Assembly: GCA_024734495.1 (NCBI GenBank)
Contig: JALMQS010000099.1
Coordinates: 95,157,388-95,221,387 of the forward strand
From: Forficula auricularia
Taxonomy: Eukaryota > Arthropoda > Insecta > Dermaptera > Forficulidae
DNA: 64,000 bases
Direction: 5' to 3'
The position numbers were made by a program, and so were the translations under genes. Shown in pieces: positions 11,700 to 22,831 of the stretch. Numbering within the stretch: position 1 is the stretch's first letter; each line of letters begins with the position of its first letter. The notes below the pieces were generated by a model. It was not told the DNA's origin. It did no database searches and saw nothing but the letters and a program-made list of their open reading frames with translations.

Positions 11700-11950
11700 T
11701 TTAAATGATTGTAAAACTTTTCGGGGAAGCTTAAATTTGCCCCCCTCCCTAAATTGCCATATAAAACAAGTAAAAAATAGTAAATGGGTTATAATAAACA
11801 ACCATATAGTTTTAAAGCGTCAAGAATAAATCATTTAAATTGTAACACTATTGTATTTTAAAATTATATTACAAAAAATTTCCCGTTTCCCAAAATGTGC
11901 CGCCGGGGGCACGTGCACCCCTCCCTCCTAGATCCGGTCCTGACATACTA
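11700..11950 (-). mobile_element. hAT-like 'ccggatctagg' element, one end defined
   Basis: Read on the minus strand, the element starts CAGGACCGGATCTAGG (ending at 11942 on the plus strand) and matches the 49503-49781 element along most of its length, including 'gcggcacattttggg', 'attcttgacgc' and 'tatggttgtt'. The other end is lost or diverged near 11700. ACATACTA at 11943-11950 would be the target duplication but has no visible partner. Confidence 0.6.
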
Positions 11951-12086
11951 ATAATTTATCATAAATATTATTATATAGTAAATTGATTATTTAAAGTTAA
12001 TTAAATAGAAAAATAAAATATAAATTATGATTAATATATATTATTTTAAATTGAAATTTTTTGCCGAGAGTAGTAGAATTTTTATA

Positions 12087-12204
12087 AATTGAAGGAGACA
12101 ATAAAAGAGTGTGCTTCTGCTGGAATTATAAATTTTATTTATAACGATGTAAATAAAATTTATAATTCCAGCAGAGGACACACTCTTTTATTGTCTCCTT
12201 CAAT
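12087..12204. repeat. Near-perfect 55-bp hairpin (foldback)
   Basis: The arms at 12087-12142 and 12150-12204 are inverse copies with at most one or two differences around a 7-base loop. The outer arm reads 'ttgaaggagacaataaaag', and the inner arm ends 'tataaattttattt'. Its flank 'gagagtagtagaatt' and the 'gcttctgctgg' string connect it to the second foldback layer at 47797-48410 and to partial copies at 56325-56400 and 59665-59745. The low divergence suggests a recent origin. The 92-codon frame through it is produced by the palindrome and is not a gene. Confidence 0.9.
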
Positions 12205-12469
12205 ATATTATTTTAATGGTATTCTGTTGATTCTAGCACAAATTCTGCCGAAACTTTCGCAACTTTATAATTGTAATAAAATGAAAAACTACTTTTTTCC
12301 ATTCAATCTTGGCACAATAACGCACAGGACTGTGAAGAAGAAACCTCTTAAATCAAACATTCAATAGCTTAATATTTCAGTAAAAGTAAATTTCATTCCT
12401 TTAACAAATTCAAGCACTTTAGATTTTAATTCAAATATTTACATAATAGGGAATTAAATTAAAATAACC

Positions 12470-12660
12470 TGCTATGAGTTGCTTCTAGTACCTCCTGATG
12501 ATGGGTCAATAGCCCGAAATATATATCTAGATAAAACTAATAACATATATTTGTTTTATTTATGTGAAAAATCTACCTTGCATTTTTATTTAATATAACT
12601 ACTCTTATTTAAAATGTTTCACCTAGAACCGGCACCTAACTCCTTAAAAATTATCAAATA
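12470..12660 (+). repeat. Foldback-family tail with hammerhead-like core
   Basis: The core is CTGATGA (12495-12501), t, GGG (12503-12505), a 7-base loop, CCC (12513-12515), then GAAA (12516-12519). These are the two conserved strands of a hammerhead ribozyme separated by a 3-bp helix II. The extra T between CTGATGA and the helix, and the lack of an adjacent helix I, are weaknesses. The tail 'aaatgtttcacctagaacc' recurs in other members. Hammerheads are known in Penelope-like retroelements; that this repeat is derived from one is inference. Confidence 0.45.
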
Positions 12661-13335
12661 TTTACTGTAGCACAGGTGTGATAACAATCAAACCTTTCAT
12701 AACGGAGCCTATATAAATTTTTGAAATTTAAATTGTATAATAAACTACTTTTGCAATGATTAAGAAAGAGTGTGAAGATGAACTGAAGAAATAACCTGAA
12801 TCCAAATTGCAATATGCTGAGCAAGCCAGATCATTTCCCTTCTTGGGATTCCATCCAATGTAAATGAACTGGATGCTGTTTTTTTTCATTGATTTTGTAT
12901 AGTCCATTTACGAGACATTCCGATCAGAGATCTAATTCTAATAAAAGAGAGACTTAATGGGAATTATACAACAACACAACAAACACCTTTTAGAGTTGGC
13001 TTTTTTTCAGTGAGTGTTGGGAAAAAATAAATTTTCATCACAGGTATAGATATAGTGTATTTTTATGAAGAAAAAAACAAATAAAAAGAAATTGATCCAT
13101 CATCTAAGAATACGCACTAGGATGGGAGGTTTACGTGTGTGTTTTGTTGAATAAAAAAACCGAAGAGGATCATTTTAAAGGCAACCCTTATTCTTACTTA
13201 ATGTATGCAGCTGCCCGTAGAGATTTTTTTTAATATTTCCATCTCTTTCTGTCGAAAAGAAAGGGGAATTATAGTTAGTACCAAAAAATAAGTTTTCATT
13301 TTGATTTAGTATTTTGTGATTTTATCTTTTATACC
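12661..13335. other. AT-rich stretch with nothing recognised
   Basis: No credible frame, RNA gene or element boundary is visible. Confidence 0.45.
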
Positions 13336-13339
13336 TTTT

Positions 13340-14771
13340 TATTTAGATCTTCTTCTTCTCTTCTACTTCTTTCTAGGCTAGATAGCCAGTTTATCTTCCA
13401 ATGAAGTATACGTTCAATCTTCAACTTTGTAACCATCTTTTTTTGGTCTGCCTCTGCTTCTCTTGCCGTCATCGTCAGGACGGTTCCTTGTTACGATTTT
13501 CTATACGTTACAAGTTTAGCTAGTAGATGTGTAAGCCGGTTTTCGCCCATCCGTTCCACATTATTTAGATGATTTCTATAAATATATGTTAATTAATATT
13601 GAACCTTGTTAAGATCTTAATAGGAGATGATTTATTAAATTCATTCAATTTAATAGAATAAGGTTAATTCGTTTTCTTAAAGGAATACCAAAGTCTCTTA
13701 CACTTATAAAATATTTCTTTAAGTTGAAACTTTTTCAAAAGTGAAATTTTTAAAACTCATTACTTACATACAACATATACTTAAATAAATATAACAAGAA
13801 AGAATTTAATTAAGGTAAAAAATCTAGAATTTTGTAGAATATTTTTACATTGAATATCAGAGGGCTTCGTCCCTCAGGAGTTGAACCCTTGAGGGTCGAA
13901 CTAACAGGCCCGGCAAGCGTGTTAGTACTTGGGTTCAACTCCTGAGGGGACGAAGCCCTCTGATATGCAATATAAAAATATTCTACTAAAATCTTAGATT
14001 TTTGACCTTAATTAAATTCTTTCTTGATATATTTCGTTTTGACCGTGAGTTGTATTTTTGAAAAAAAAATCCTTCTAATTTTCTAAAAAAGATACTCAAA
14101 CCTTTTGGTTAATTATTTATATAAATATAATTTTAATTTGTTTTAAATTTCCATAAACATATCAGATTTAAGTCTCTCATGTACTAATTTCTTATGACTT
14201 GAACTTGCTGGATGCTAATCTTCTCTACAATAAATCCATGGATAAAGGTGATTATGTCGTGTCGGAAATTAGTAATATTAGAAAAATCACTTTTATCGAT
14301 AACTTGTATTCTGGTTATTTCTTTAATTTAATTTGTCCATCTTATATCAATTTGGCCAAATTATTTCTTTAGCTAGATGTGTAAGTTGTTGTTTTATGTA
14401 ACTCACTGCTAGAGGTGAATACAATAGACTACGTTCCCCTGGAGCTAAACTTATGTGAGGCCCTCTACATTTTTAAATTTTTACTAAGAAAGATAAGTTC
14501 TTAAAATAACCCTGAGCTTTCATCAAATATTCACGTTTCAAAATTCTTACAATTGTTTCAAATAATTTCATGTATTTTGTCTCTTTTCACCGCCGACATT
14601 TTTAATGGGAAGATCACAGGCTCCAGGTTCGACAAACCTCTCCTCACGACTTGCTTCTACGTTTGAATCTTCACTATTAGACACTTGAACACTAAGATAT
14701 TTAAATTTCATGACCTCTTCAATGACTCTTCTCTTTGCTTCCAGCTTGCTGATATGCTGATGTATATGCAT
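13340..14771 (-). pseudogene. Relic of a non-LTR retrotransposon (endonuclease-reverse transcriptase type), split by a foldback
   Basis: Two minus-strand pieces belong to the C-terminal part of an insect-type LINE ORF. The first (14568-14771) encodes VIEEVMKFKYLSVQVS, matching the family's 'IEQVMEFKYLG' block downstream of the RT core. The second (about 13400-13560) encodes VERMGENRL, a stop, and GKRSRGRPKK in another frame, matching the C-terminal '...RM.ENRLP...GRP+KRW' segment; a one-base loss in a T run shifts the frame there. Between them sits a 250-bp foldback (13786-14036). Stops and frameshifts make the copy dead. The order on the minus strand is correct for one element. Confidence 0.7.
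13786..14036. repeat. Foldback element with tRNA-B-box-like arms
   Basis: The arms of about 110 bp (13786-13905 and 13918-14036) mirror each other from 'caagaaagaatttaattaag' to 'tcagagggcttcgtcc' and 'caggagttgaaccc'. The right inner arm reads GGGTTCAACTCCTGAG, close to a pol III B box. The loop itself contains a smaller hairpin (CTAACA/TGTTAG). One arm plus loop recurs at 17200-17400, and one arm at 25375-25465. The element lies inside a LINE relic and so is younger than it. Confidence 0.85.
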
Positions 14772-15345
14772 TGAAGGTTATAGCTCCTATTTATTAGCTG
14801 CAAGTTATTCAGTAGAAGTTGAAGAATAGTCTTTAACTTAACATTTCTTATCCAAAGACTTGGACTTTACATATACAAAATCTCATTTATATTCGTTCTG
14901 CTATTTTTCACTTCTGAGAACACAAAGAAGAAGAAATATCAGACTATATCTTAAAGAAATATTTATATATATGCTCTCGAAAGGCTGAAACTGAAGCGAT
15001 ATTAAAAGCTTAAGCGAAGAAGAATTCAGCTTAGCCTCTCGCGATGCCCAAGAGAAAATATAATACTCCATTGCTCAAATTAATTAAAATAATTTGAACT
15101 AATAAAAGAGGAATCCAAATTTAATATTTGTATATGATTTTTATATAAATAATCTGAAAGAATTTTCAGTAAAATAATTCATTTTGTCATTTAAAAAACC
15201 ACTTAAGTTACCTCAGATCTTTTCAGGAATAAATAAAAACTGTGTAATTCACAAGTAAACGAATTTTTAAGGAATTTTTTGCGCTGAATATAATGTTTGC
15301 TCTTAAAAGTTTGTGAATATCTAATAATCTTTATAAATATTGTTT
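14772..15345. other. AT-rich stretch with nothing recognised
   Basis: Sequence upstream of the LINE relic on its own strand might hold more of the same element, but no further RT block could be read in any frame. Confidence 0.4.
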
Positions 15346-15347
15346 AC

Positions 15348-15602
15348 TAAGAAAATCACAAGAGGTCTCATCTATTATATCCGATGGAGTGTATTATTTT
15401 TAATTATAGAGGCTGTTTTTTACCTTCTCAGCCATCGAACCGAGTGCCAGTAAAATCCTGGCCATTTGGATACCCTGTGAGGTTCGAACCCCTCTTATAT
15501 ATGACATATGTCAAATGGCTAAAGAAACAACCCTTCTGACATATAATTAAAAATAATCCATTCCATCAGAACTAATAGATGACACCTTCTTGTGGTTTTC
15601 TT
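15348..15602. repeat. Foldback element with tRNA-like centre
   Basis: The arms of about 88 bp (from 15348 and back from 15602) are inverse copies. They contain 'gaaaatcacaagaggt', 'catctatta', and 'ttatttttaattata'. The 80-bp centre includes GAGGTTCGAACCCCTC, a perfect short stem-loop with a pol III B-box core (GGTTCGAACCC). No complete tRNA cloverleaf or A box is visible. A single outer arm recurs at 24710-24785. Function unknown. Confidence 0.85.
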
Positions 15603-15680
15603 AGAAAATGTCTAGCCTAAAGCAAGTTAAGTGAGCTATATTAAACAGATCAAATGAATAAATTTTAAATAATTTATAAA

Positions 15681-15865
15681 AAGTACTATCTTACTCTAGG
15701 GTAAAGTAATTTAAAATATAATTTTACTAAAAACTTTATTTAACCTTTATCGTGGTCCCCAAGGTATTTAATTAGAATATTAAATTTCATTAAAAATTGG
15801 TTAAGCTTTTTCAAAATATTTAGAAAAAAATAAAAAAAGTACTATAACATTAAATCGTGTCCACC
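15681..15865 (-). repeat. Hairpin-headed family, 3' body fragment (minus)
   Basis: It is the inverse of 4190-4345 and of 38430-38620, including 'gtggtccccaaggtatttaa' and 'actttactc' type blocks. Neither the head nor the terminal hairpin is attached here. Confidence 0.55.
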
Positions 15866-16156
15866 ATTAGACTTGCCACGATTAGAAAAGTCAATTGCAT
15901 ACCATTGGGCCCGCAATAAAATTATCTACTAGTTTTACACCTGGTAGACCAGTATTCTTGCCAGGAAAAAGATAGTCAATCGCGCAGTGGCATTTTCTAT
16001 ATGTTTTTTACTTTCCATTGATACTAAATTTATGAAGAAAAAGAATGTTCGTAACTGGGAAAAAATTTAATTTAATTTAATTTTTTATTAAAAATAGCCT
16101 TGCCAGGATATGGGGTATCAATCATCCCAGGTTTTCTTTATCAATACATTTTATTG

Positions 16157-16536
16157 TAAAAACAAACTGCAACGGATCGTTGCTAAACTTAATCCAAAGT
16201 CATTTGAAATATTAATATGTTTATTCCTTTATTATTAATCAGATGTCACTTGCTATTTGCAGTCCATGTTGACTTAAATTCAAAGTGATCGATTCTCATC
16301 TAATACTTGAGGAATAACAATTCTACATTGGATTTTTGACGCTTCGATTATTATTGGTAACCATTGCTGAACATGAGGGAATCGACTTAAAATCAAAAAT
16401 AACAATCGATTCTTATCTAATACTAGAGGAATAACCATATTGCATTCCATTTTTGATGATTTGACTATAAATGGCAACCTCTGGAAGAATCGACTTAAAA
16501 TCAAAAAGACTAAATTCTTTTATGGTAAACAACTCA
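16157..16536 (-). repeat. Hairpin-headed family, monomer-bearing 3' part (minus)
   Basis: This is an inverse copy of 8205-8604. It starts at the 'gttgtttacc' side near 16530, carries both 119-bp monomers, and finishes at the terminal palindrome GCAACGGATCGTTGC (plus-strand reading, 16169-16183). Sequence similarity to other copies stops within a few bases of the palindrome, so the palindrome marks the real end of the element. Confidence 0.7.
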
Positions 16537-16539
16537 ATG

Positions 16540-18145
16540 ATTGTCGGATTTAATTTAAATTTTTTTAGTCACTAATCAATGAGGTATTGAGCTCTATCCA
16601 TAGGAAAACACTAATTAATCTTTATGCCATCCAAGAATTGACGTAATGATTAGATTTGAAAAGAATCTTTCAGAATACATCACTAACGAAATTTCCACTA
16701 GCCGTTTCAAGGTTCTTCAAAATGAGCCATCAGTTTTATTAAATTAAATTCTAAGGTGAAAGGATTTCGACAATTTTTATTCAATCAGATATTTGAGTTT
16801 CTTCTACGTATCACAAAGAAGTATAATTATCATTCATCAGACCGTTTATATCTACATTACTTTATCAAAATTTCTTTTGACGGACATAATATTTAATTAT
16901 TTTAATTGAAATTAATTTATTAATTGTCTGATCAAATTTTCTTTATATGCTTTAAGCTATTCACTTTCATTAAATTCTCAATTAAACCGATTAATAGTAT
17001 GACGCGCCTCAACTTACGAAACACACAACTGAAATAATTTTCTTAATTAAAATTATTTCTGATCATTTTGAAAGGTATTTTTATCATTATACCGTGTAAT
17101 TTTTATATCCGTATAAATAAATTGAAAGGAGGAAAGTTATGTATTGACAAATGATTATAATTATCATCAATTTCAAAGTATTAATTTCCACGGAATAAAA
17201 AAATTTTCAAAAAAGAATTTAAATTTTAAGTTCAAAATCCGGATTTAACTAGAAAATATTTTTACATTGCATATCAGAGGGCTCCATCCCCTCAGGAGTT
17301 GAACCCGAGTACTAACACCCTTGCCGGGGTTATTAGTATTTTTGAAAAGATTCCATTATTTTTCAAAAAAAAAAAGATACTTAAATCTTCTTCGTTTATT
17401 ATTTTAAAAAATTGTCGATATTGAATATTTAGTCCGTCTAGATCTTTCATTAAAAATCACTATAAATCCTAGTTAACCGCATATTTCCATTATATATAAT
17501 ATTATACTTCTCTACTATCATGCTGGGTTGTGAAACGGAATTCAGAACAAATTGACAACGATACAGCATTAGGTAGGTACTTAATAATTATAAATTTTGT
17601 CATAATCTCTAACCCAGACAAAAACATAGATACTTGTGAATTATCCTCATAATTTATTATTAAAAAAAAATCGTTTTTGATAAAATCTAAAAACAACTTT
17701 ACTTAGAATAATTTTAGGTTTACTCACGAACCGATGATTTAGTTGAGTATCGAAATACATACTATACTATAGGGAATATCATTTAATCTATAAGTCTTCA
17801 TTTCAACCAGATAAATTTTTAATTTAATTTTCCTAAAATTTATTTCTAAAAATTGACATAATAAAAAACACAATCACTCAGTCCTTAATTAGTGTTTCCC
17901 AACATTTCTTGATTGAGGAAACCCTATAAATTTTTATCTTGGTGAACCCCTACTGCCTTGTAAACATTTTAATGTAGGTGTATTTTCGTGAAACCCTTGA
18001 CACAGGGTCGCGGAATTCTTGTGTTCCGAGCAACCTACCAAAAGCTGGAAATCTTTATCCCAGATTAATTATTTTTTAAATGACAGAGTATTACCTCAAA
18101 AATTTAATCTGGTATCCTAGAAAGAAGAAGGATATAATATCCAAA
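16540..18145. other. AT-rich stretch containing one partial foldback copy
   Basis: 17200-17400 holds one arm and the loop of the 13786-14036 foldback ('atatcagagggctccatccc', 'caggagttgaaccc') joined directly to that element's 3' flank ('agatacttaaatc'). This shows that the mobile unit is larger than the palindrome. Elsewhere nothing was recognised. Confidence 0.5.
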
Positions 18146-18149
18146 AAGT

Positions 18150-18357
18150 TGGGGAGTCGGGTAGGCTAGGTGGTAGCATGTCAGCCTGCTAACCAAGTGG
18201 ACCCGGGTTCTAATCCGACTCGAGGCATCCGGCTAAAACCTGACCCCGGGGGATAGAGACAAATTTAATTAAAAATAATTAGTATCGTAAATTGGCTTAT
18301 GGCTAGAAAGGCCGAAAAGCCAAAAAAATATTCAAAAGGTGGATGGATGGATAAATT
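18150..18357 (+). mobile_element. tRNA-derived SINE
   Basis: The head resembles a tRNA: 'ggctaggtggtagc' (18164-18177) fits a pol III A box, 'CTGCTAA' fits a serine-type anticodon loop, and GGTTCTAATCC (18206-18216) fits the B box. A GC-rich non-tRNA body follows ('ggcatccggctaaaacctga'), then an AT-rich part and a short (GGAT)-type tail near 18343. This order (tRNA head, unrelated body, simple tail) defines a SINE. The serine-tRNA origin is inferred from the anticodon loop alone. Confidence 0.8.
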
Positions 18358-20130
18358 ATTTATGGTGCCAGCTTGTCGTAATATTAAAATTACCAGCTGG
18401 GGTTTTAAAATAATAATTTAAATTTCCTAATTTTAATCAAGTTTATTTGTCATTAACTATTAGCGGGTTTTAAAATCAAAAAAATCATGTCGGCGTCGCG
18501 CAAGCCTATTATAATAAGTAATGATATAGAAAGATAGATATCGATGTTAATTGATTAATTCGTCGATAGTAAATTATAAGCTGATGTTTACCTACTAACT
18601 TGTGGTTCAACTATATCACATAGCCGATCCACATTAAGGACTGCTCTCATTGGGTAGTCCTAGTAATCGACAATTTGTACAAAAAGGCTATTGTTTCATA
18701 ATAAACATCTCATTAAAATTCTTAATTTTCATTGTATTTATCATACACATTCACTACTATTAATAATAATTCAACAAAAATGATCGTTGTACTCGTAAGA
18801 TTCAAAGAAAATTGAAGCAGGAAGAAGATTCCATTCACCATAGATTTAGAAAACGTGAAAACATAGAAATGGCAAATGTTTTGTTTCAATTCGACTCTGA
18901 GATACCCATCTCATCATGTTGAATGTTTACAAATTCAAATATCACAGGAATGAGACTTTCGGGCTGATTATTGAACAAAAAGACAAGAAACTACATTAAA
19001 TATTTAAAAAAATTACAAAGCATAAAACAAAAGAGACTCTCTTTTGTAAAAGTAAATTTCAAATGAATAGTAAAGTTATGATGAAATGATTTAATATTTT
19101 ATAATTCTATATCATTATAAATTGCTAAATTTTTAAATATCAAAAAGGAATGTTAATTTTGAAGCCGCCCTATTAAATTTTAACTTTATGGTTTCTGGCT
19201 TAGAAAATTTTATTTTTATATCCATTCCAGTTTTTTCTAATTTGATTTTCAAATAATCCAAATTTGGTTAAAATATACATTTTAATACAAATATTTGTTT
19301 CAAATCACCTTTTTCCATCTATAATACTTTCATTTGCCGTTAGATACAAATTTACATTTCACATCAAATTCGAAATAAATTAATAAAAATTTATAATGGG
19401 CGTGCTACGTCCATTATTAATAAAATAGAAAAGGAATCTCTAATAAAATTCTAATTTCACATGGATATATAAATGAATCATCATCTATAATATTATAATG
19501 ATCAGATACCTATTTGATAGATATATCCATTTGCTAATATTATATTATACGATATCGTGTCTAGCATAATTTACTCAATGATTTCCTCTATTATAAACAG
19601 CAAGGTAATTCTATTGTCACCTTGCTAAGAAAAAAAATAATAGAACAAAAAAGGATTCCAACCAAATTTAAGGTCTATCATGAAATCTTAATCACCAATG
19701 GGCAAAAGAACGAGTTCTTTCAGTGTGGGAAAGCAATTAACTTTCGAACAACGAAGAAAGAACGTCCTGAACCCTTTCCGCTTTGGATTCAACAAATGTT
19801 GGGGGGCGAGCAAACACTCGCACTGCCCTGGCTATCGAACTCGAAAAGGAAACGTCTGATTGATGTGTTCGATGATAACCCGCAATTTATTTTTCATTAA
19901 ATATATTTTAGAATTCCTATTCAGAGTAATCACTATAGTTTAGAGAAGTCATTTTCAAATGGTTATTCTTTTTTGTAGTCTTCTTCTTTGTTGCTTTGCT
20001 CTAATTTAAAAAATACTTTCTAAAAATCCAACTTTTATATTTAATTTCAAAGCTTTTTTGCAAATACTACTACAATATTACATATAGTTTAAGAGCTAGA
20101 ACTATTCTTCTTTTGTATCCTTGTTCGTTT
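18358..20130. other. Mostly AT-rich; one unrecognised 92-codon frame
   Basis: A plus-strand frame at 19622-19900 reads through a less AT-rich patch (19740-19870) and ends with polar, charged sequence such as SNSKRKRLIDVFDDNPQ. I recognise no domain. Just upstream, AGCAAGGT and ACCTTGCT form a 28-bp hairpin (19600-19627). It may be a decayed exon or transposon piece. The rest holds nothing I can support. Confidence 0.3.
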
Positions 20131-20133
20131 TTA

Positions 20134-20275
20134 TAGCGTTTTCTGTTGTCATACACTCCCCTGCACTGAGTCCAACGATTTTCTTTTGAAATCTAAATAA
20201 AGATAATACTAAAGCTAAGAGCGATGACGTCACAATTATCTCTGAGTGCATACTGGAGTCCAACAGAAAACGCCT
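20134..20275. mobile_element. Small inverted-repeat element (MITE-like)
   Basis: GCGTTTTCTGTTG (20136-20148) and CAACAGAAAACGC (20261-20273) are perfect inverted ends about 138 bp apart. Subterminal 'actgagtcc' and 'ggagtcc' strings partly mirror each other. No target duplication is obvious, and the superfamily is not assigned. Confidence 0.55.
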
Positions 20276-20529
20276 TAAGTCACATAAAGGAATCGATATG
20301 TTATCGTACTTCTAACCATCATTGGGCGTCTTCGGCTATTAAAACTAGCGCTTTATTAAGATAAAGATTTCAGAATATACTATGATTTATATATCGAAAA
20401 ATGGCAGAAGCCAGTTGTCTTCATGCCCTCCTCCAAAATTTGCAAAATAAAAAAATTCGAATTTTTTTTTATTACTTACAATTTCTATCCAAAAAATTAA
20501 AAAATAACTGTTTTATAACAATAAAACAG

Positions 20530-20715
20530 TAGGAAAGGTGCCCCCTTGCTTCATGACTCCCCCTTGTACATTATATTTTATTCACTTCTAAAGAATTTGC
20601 AGATGTTTTTATTTCCTTTTGTTGATTTGTTGAAGTTATAAACTTGACCGTTTTTATTTTTATCATATATTGTTAATTTTACAACAATTTCACCCCCTCC
20701 CCCTTTCCCCATCAA
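20530..20715 (+). repeat. C-rich-ended dispersed repeat, copy 1
   Basis: The stretch between 'aaggtgcccccttgcttcat' and 'acaatttcaccccctccccc' is the inverse of 28255-28465, which has matching G-rich ends and the shared core 'ttgttgaagttataa'. The two copies lie in opposite orientation 8 kb apart. No coding frame. Confidence 0.6.
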
Positions 20716-22085
20716 TTTCAATGAGGCAATCTGCGTCTTAACCCCTCCTTCTGTTGGTATCCCTGGAGTAAGTACTTACTATTTTAGTATTTTCAAAACA
20801 GCAAACAAATTTACATACTAACCCCTACAGCCTTGATCTAGAATATAATTATTACTGTTGATTTACAAATTTAAAATACATAATCAAAAAAAATTATTGT
20901 ATTATTGTATTTGTAGTTCTTAAGTTCCTTATCTACAGGGATTCTCTAGATGTCTAGTATTTCCTCTAGATCAATGATTAAGGAGTCTCCGGGTTCATAT
21001 TAAAAACTGTATTTTCTACTTAATTAAAAATTTTTAATTTCTATGAGATTATATCGTAGTCTCGCTGGTCTTACATTCATCTTCATTCTTCATTCTAATA
21101 TAACGGGTATTTAAAAAATATTTTTATCATAAATGAATAATAATAGTAAATGAAATTCTTATTAAGCAGAAGACAGAGCCTATTTAATTTATAATATATT
21201 ATATAAAATATGTTTATTTCAATATTGTTATGACCTAACTAAAAGATTAGATACGAGGTTGTAGCGTCAATGATCACGGAGCAGAATACTCGAGCTAAGT
21301 GAAGTTAAGGGAAAAAATTTGTCTAATCTTACACCCATTTACACTGAAAATCACATCCAAACACAAACGTAAACGCATCTTTAAAAATAAAAAGTAAAAA
21401 AAAAAAAAAAATTAAGAAAATTAAATAATCTATTTACTATAATTATTTATTTTGAATTTAATAAGTTATTAAATAATATTATTAAATTATAGTTTTTTTG
21501 TTTCTAATGCTCTTTTTTTTGTTTACAGGTATGTTGATTTGCCAAATTTCAATTGATAAGCACCTCTCTACTCAACTAATGGCGTAAGTTTTTGTTCAAT
21601 TAAAAATTTTCTTAGACCTAAAAAAATAATAATATAGGTATAAGCAGATTTTTTTCGAAAAACTTAGCCTTTTCTCTTATTCATTGAGATTATCCCATGA
21701 CCTTGTTTGATTTTTTTATCTTTTAGGTATACTACATATATTAATTGTTTTCTTTTTAAATTGTTTTTTTATTATTTTATTTTCATTTTGTAATAAACTT
21801 AATTCCTTCTCTAAATAATAAATGAGTGAACGAATAAATTTGAATGAAAATTGAAAAAAAAATTTGCCGGGATGTGGTTAGTCGTTGGTTTTTGTTCAAT
21901 AATTAAATTGAAAAAACAAAATCTTTAACAAGTGTTCTCTCCCCGTATAAGTCATAAGAATAACAATAGCACATTCATGAATTTATCACATACTACTAAA
22001 GGGTATTTGTGCCTGCCTCTGTATGTATCTATGAATCTATGTCTGTCCCCCAACAAAAACAGTCGTCATGGTTACCAATTTAAAT
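20716..22085. other. AT-rich stretch with nothing recognised
   Basis: Homopolymer runs and short frames only. The 'ttttttgtttacag' at about 21517-21530 resembles a splice acceptor, but no credible exon follows. Confidence 0.4.
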
Positions 22086-22092
22086 GAAATGA

Positions 22093-22196
22093 TCTATATA
22101 CGTATATAAATTAATGTTTTGTCTGTACATTGGGGTGGGGGTTCTGGGTGGGTTTCGGGGGGGGGGGGGGGCGCCGAATGCGGGCCTTGCAGCTAG
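22093..22196 (+). mobile_element. Possible miniature Helitron-like element
   Basis: It begins TCTATATACGTATATAAATT, typical of Helitron 5' ends (TC after a host A), and ends GCAGCTAG, a CTRR-type terminus. A GC-rich imperfect stem ('gcgccgaatgcgggc') lies about 10 bases before the end. The interior is a long G run. Against this, the next base is C rather than the usual T, and no second copy of the whole unit is present in the window. Confidence 0.35.
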
Positions 22197-22292
22197 CTAA
22201 AATAATAAAGTTACACATATCTCGTGAAAAGTACCTAAGCCAAAGCAATAATAGGTTTTGTGAACTTTGGGTTTAATAGGCTAATTTCTTCT

Positions 22293-22758
22293 GAAAATAA
22301 AAAATAATCTGTTTCTAGAAAAATAAATGGTAGTACTATTTTATCTGCTCTTGTTTTTTATGCTTCTTTTTTGTTGGGTGCAGAAACAATTTTCTAATTG
22401 CAATAAATTTGGGAAATTGATCAAATTAACTTTTTTTTAAGTTGAATTTTCAAAAACAAACTGAAACCTAAAAAACAGGCCATACTTCAATAAATTTATT
22501 ACAGTTTTGGAAGTGGAATTGTTTAAGATTTTTTTAAACAAAACTTTTACAAAACTGTAACAAATTTATTGAAGTGTGATCTGTTTTTCTTAGTTTGACA
22601 TGTTTTTTAAAATTAAAATTAAAAAAGTTAATTTGATCAATTGCCGAGATTTATTACAATATGAAAAGTTTCTGCACCCAACAAAAAAAGCATAAAAACA
22701 AAAGAAGATAAAATTTTATACCTTTTATTTTCTTAAAACTGACTATTTTTTATTTTAT
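22293..22758. repeat. Long inverted repeat, arms about 215 bp
   Basis: The arms mirror each other from 'aaaataaaaaata' outside, through 'ttttttgttgggtgcagaaa' and 'ttgatcaaattaac', to 'acagttttg' near a short AT-rich centre (about 22505-22555). Arm identity looks high with scattered changes and small gaps. Transcribed, it would form a long double-stranded hairpin. No coding content and no clear target duplication. Confidence 0.85.
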
Positions 22759-22831
22759 ATAAATCAATTATATAATACTAATAAATATTAGATTGAAGTA
22801 ATTTTTAGAGACGGACTGATATAAGTAGAAT

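Noticed and set aside
12089..12367. 92-codon frame
   Set aside because: The first half is the near-perfect hairpin read straight through, and it starts at TTG. No motif in the rest.
15420..15520. A true tRNA gene inside the foldback
   Set aside because: Only the T-arm-like stem is present. No cloverleaf can be drawn.
21517..21590. Splice acceptor 'ttttttgtttacag' with following exon
   Set aside because: The sequence after it has stops in all frames within a short distance and no coding character.
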